Shown: positions 62,480-64,000 of the stretch, one piece after another | Numbering within the stretch: position 1 is the first letter of the stretch | Layout of the letters: each line of letters opens with the position of its first letter | Program-made: the position numbers and the translations under genes | Assembly: GCF_005771425.1 (NCBI RefSeq) | Contig: NZ_VBTZ01000008.1 | Coordinates: forward strand, 62,001 to 126,000 | DNA: 64,000 bases | Direction: 5' to 3' | Source of the DNA: Methylocystis sp. B8 | GTDB taxonomy: Bacteria; Pseudomonadota; Alphaproteobacteria; Rhizobiales; Beijerinckiaceae | The notes under the pieces: generated by a model | What the model saw: the letters and a program-made list of their open reading frames with translations, nothing else | What the model was told of the DNA's origin: nothing | Databases searched by the model: none

Positions 62480-62822
62480 AGGTCCATCTTAGCTTCCTTC
62501 CCAGTCGCAATGATTTTCATCTTCGCTTCTAATTCGAAACCCGCCTCGCCGAAGTGCGCAATCGCACACGGACGGGGCTCAACGCCTCTACAGCCGATTG
62601 GTTGCCTTAATAAACCCACAAAGATTGAAAATTTGCGACATCTTTCTTGAAAGTTCATTGCCAAGCCATTCGCATCCGCGACATGAGCTGCGACTAGGGC
62701 CCGGCTTTTGTTTCTCCGGAAAGCTCTGTAAGTTTTGCGCGAAACCGGCCGCAGGCTTGCTGCATAGAACGGCTCGGAAACGGCAATAAGCGCCACAGAG
62801 CGCACGAAGGGAGGGGCCACAA
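62480..62822. other. divergent intergenic region before mch
   Basis: About 340 bases with no gene I can support on either strand; it must hold the promoter of mch and that of the small membrane protein. No hairpin or repeat stands out. Confidence 0.5.
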
Positions 62823-63803
62823 GTGAGCGGAAACATGAACGTCAGCGGCCGCACGACCGAAAGCGTCAACGCTCTTGCGGGCGTACTGGTCGATCGTCTT
62901 GTCGCGGGAGCGGCGCAATATCGGATTTCGGTCGAGCGGGGCAGTCTCGGCGAACTGCTGATCGACGCCGGCGCCAAGGTCGTGGGCGGCATAGAGGCGG
63001 GCCTGCGGCTGACCGAAATTTGTATGGGCGGCTTAGGACGCGTGACGCTTTCCCATTCGCCGGCCGCGCCGAAATGGCCGTTTTGGCTGACCGTGACGAG
63101 CACGGACCCTGTCGTCGCCTGCCTTGCCAGCCAATACGCCGGCTGGAGCCTGAGCCATGAAAAATTCTTCGCGCTCGGTTCGGGGCCGGGCCGCGCCCAG
63201 GCCCGAGCGGAGAAGCTTTTCGACGAGCTTTCTTACCGCGACCTGGCCGACCGCGTGACCATTGTTCTGGAAAGCGGCTCGCCGCCGCCCAAGGAGGTGG
63301 TCGAGAAAGTCGCCTCGCGCTCCGGCGTGTCTCCGGACAAGGTCGCATTCATTTACGCGCCGACGCAGTCGCTAGCAGGCGGTGTCCAGGTGGTCGGACG
63401 CGTGCTCGAAGTCGCGCTGCACAAAGCGCATGAACTGCACTTTCCGCTCGACGACATTATCGACGGCGTCGCGACGGCGCCGCTCTCGCCGCCCCACCCC
63501 GACTTCGTTCAGGCGATGGGCCGCACCAATGACGCCATCATCTACGCCGGCCGCGCCCATCTTTTCGTCAAAGGTTCGGCGGCCGCCGCCAAGGAGCTCG
63601 CTGAAAAGCTGCCGAGCGGCACGTCGCGCGACTATGGCCGGCCGTTCGCCGAGATTTTCAAGGCGTATAAGGGCGATTTCTATAAGATAGACGGCAGCCT
63701 GTTTTCACCCGCGGAAGCGCTGGTGACGGCGGTGGAGACGGGCGAAACCTTCCGCGCCGGCGAGATCAATCTGGCGCTGCTGGATAAATCGTTTGGCGGG
63801 TGA
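62823..63803 (+). CDS. mch: methenyltetrahydromethanopterin cyclohydrolase
   Basis: A 326-residue Mch, interconverting methenyl- and formyl-tetrahydromethanopterin in the pterin-linked formaldehyde oxidation route of methylotrophs. Family features: [61 protein letters not shown] and [20 protein letters not shown]. The GTG start follows GGGAGGGG. Its TGA overlaps the GTG start of the next gene, a coupling seen in the archaeal-type C1 gene clusters of methylotrophs. Confidence 0.96.
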   Translation: MSGNMNVSGRTTESVNALAGVLVDRLVAGAAQYRISVERGSLGELLIDAGAKVVGGIEAGLRLTEICMGGLGRVTLSHSPAAPKWPFWLTVTSTDPVVACLASQYAGWSLSHEKFFALGSGPGRAQARAEKLFDELSYRDLADRVTIVLESGSPPPKEVVEKVASRSGVSPDKVAFIYAPTQSLAGGVQVVGRVLEVALHKAHELHFPLDDIIDGVATAPLSPPHPDFVQAMGRTNDAIIYAGRAHLFVKGSAAAAKELAEKLPSGTSRDYGRPFAEIFKAYKGDFYKIDGSLFSPAEALVTAVETGETFRAGEINLALLDKSFGG

Positions 63804-64000
63804 TCGCCGAGGCGTTTGTGACTGCGTTCGACCTGCTTGATAGACCCGGCGCCCTCTCCTCCTCGGCCGAGAAGAGAGGGCCGTCGCCGCGCGTCGCGGT
63901 CTTCACCGACAAGCTCGACTGGCACGTCGAGAAGACGCTTGCGGCGTTCCGAGCGCAGGGGGCGACGCCCGTCGCCGTGCGGCTCTCCGCTTGCAAGATC
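63800..64000 (+). CDS. RimK-like ATP-grasp protein of the H4MPT gene cluster, 3' truncated
   Basis: 67 codons are visible from GTG 63800, overlapping the mch stop by GTGA. After a short leader the sequence reads [20 protein letters not shown] followed by [18 protein letters not shown], matching the N-terminus of the ATP-grasp proteins (tetrahydromethanopterin C1-transfer or RimK domain type) that follow mch in methylotrophs. They are thought to act in cofactor biosynthesis. The catalytic ATP-grasp region is outside the window. Confidence 0.75.
   Translation, partial: MIAEAFVTAFDLLDRPGALSSSAEKRGPSPRVAVFTDKLDWHVEKTLAAFRAQGATPVAVRLSACKI

Overview
The window reads as chromosome from a type II (alphaproteobacterial) methanotroph, most likely Methylocystaceae. 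The main evidence is an orphan particulate methane monooxygenase subunit C gene (pmoC) with all copper-ligand residues, a methenyl-tetrahydromethanopterin cyclohydrolase gene (mch) followed by a RimK-like ATP-grasp gene, a PEP carboxylase of the kind used in the serine cycle, and alphaproteobacterial hallmarks such as HWE kinases, three-gene pntAA/AB/B and an aa3 oxidase subunit IV.

Left part (1-14.2 kb): a decayed accessory region that looks like an integrated element. It ends in a large serine recombinase whose 3' end runs into a tRNA-Met gene. Inside it are relics of a relaxase and a TraG/VirD4 coupling protein, two broken IS110-family elements with conserved flanks, and frameshifted remains of a transglutaminase, a hemerythrin, a receiver-domain regulator and a small membrane protein. 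Intact genes here include an HWE histidine kinase (5' truncated by the window), a PHB-depolymerase-like esterase and the NhaA Na+/H+ antiporter.

14.4-19.3 kb: a compact operon prk-tkt-fba-rpe (pentose-phosphate/Calvin regeneration enzymes) without RuBisCO genes in view, followed by tRNA-Gln. 19.2-20.8 kb: a one-gene cassette bracketed by a 71-bp direct repeat of that tRNA-Gln gene and encoding a protein with a PD-(D/E)xK-nuclease-like motif, a candidate mobile or defence gene.

20.8-30.5 kb: assorted metabolism and signalling: a heme-binding beta-barrel protein, glycerol dehydrogenase-like enzyme, KGG-repeat protein, FixL/FixJ-like pair in which the kinase has lost its N-box Asn, a GMC dehydrogenase with Tat-exported small subunit, transaldolase, methyltransferase and rhodanese. 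30.5-45 kb is mostly conserved housekeeping: ppc, bioB, lipB, tRNA-Leu, polysaccharide deacetylase, mgtE, GH25 lysozyme, rpmF, a YciE-like protein, aa3 oxidase subunit IV and the proton-translocating transhydrogenase operon.

45-53.9 kb: a probable metal (perhaps copper) acquisition locus: a TonB-dependent receptor and a small Cys-rich protein on one strand; a second Cys-rich protein, ExbB, ExbD, TonB, two signal-peptide-bearing proteins with TonB-C-terminal-like domains, a five-Asp-box beta-propeller with a Cys-rich motif, and a TlpA-like thioredoxin on the other. 53.9-64 kb: a HIG1-like protein, a TIGR02302/DUF4175 protein, small charged proteins, a dihydroorotase-like enzyme, ygfZ, the orphan pmoC divergent from a GlxA-type AraC regulator with repeated ATTCGCC motifs between them, a small membrane protein, mch and the start of an ATP-grasp gene.
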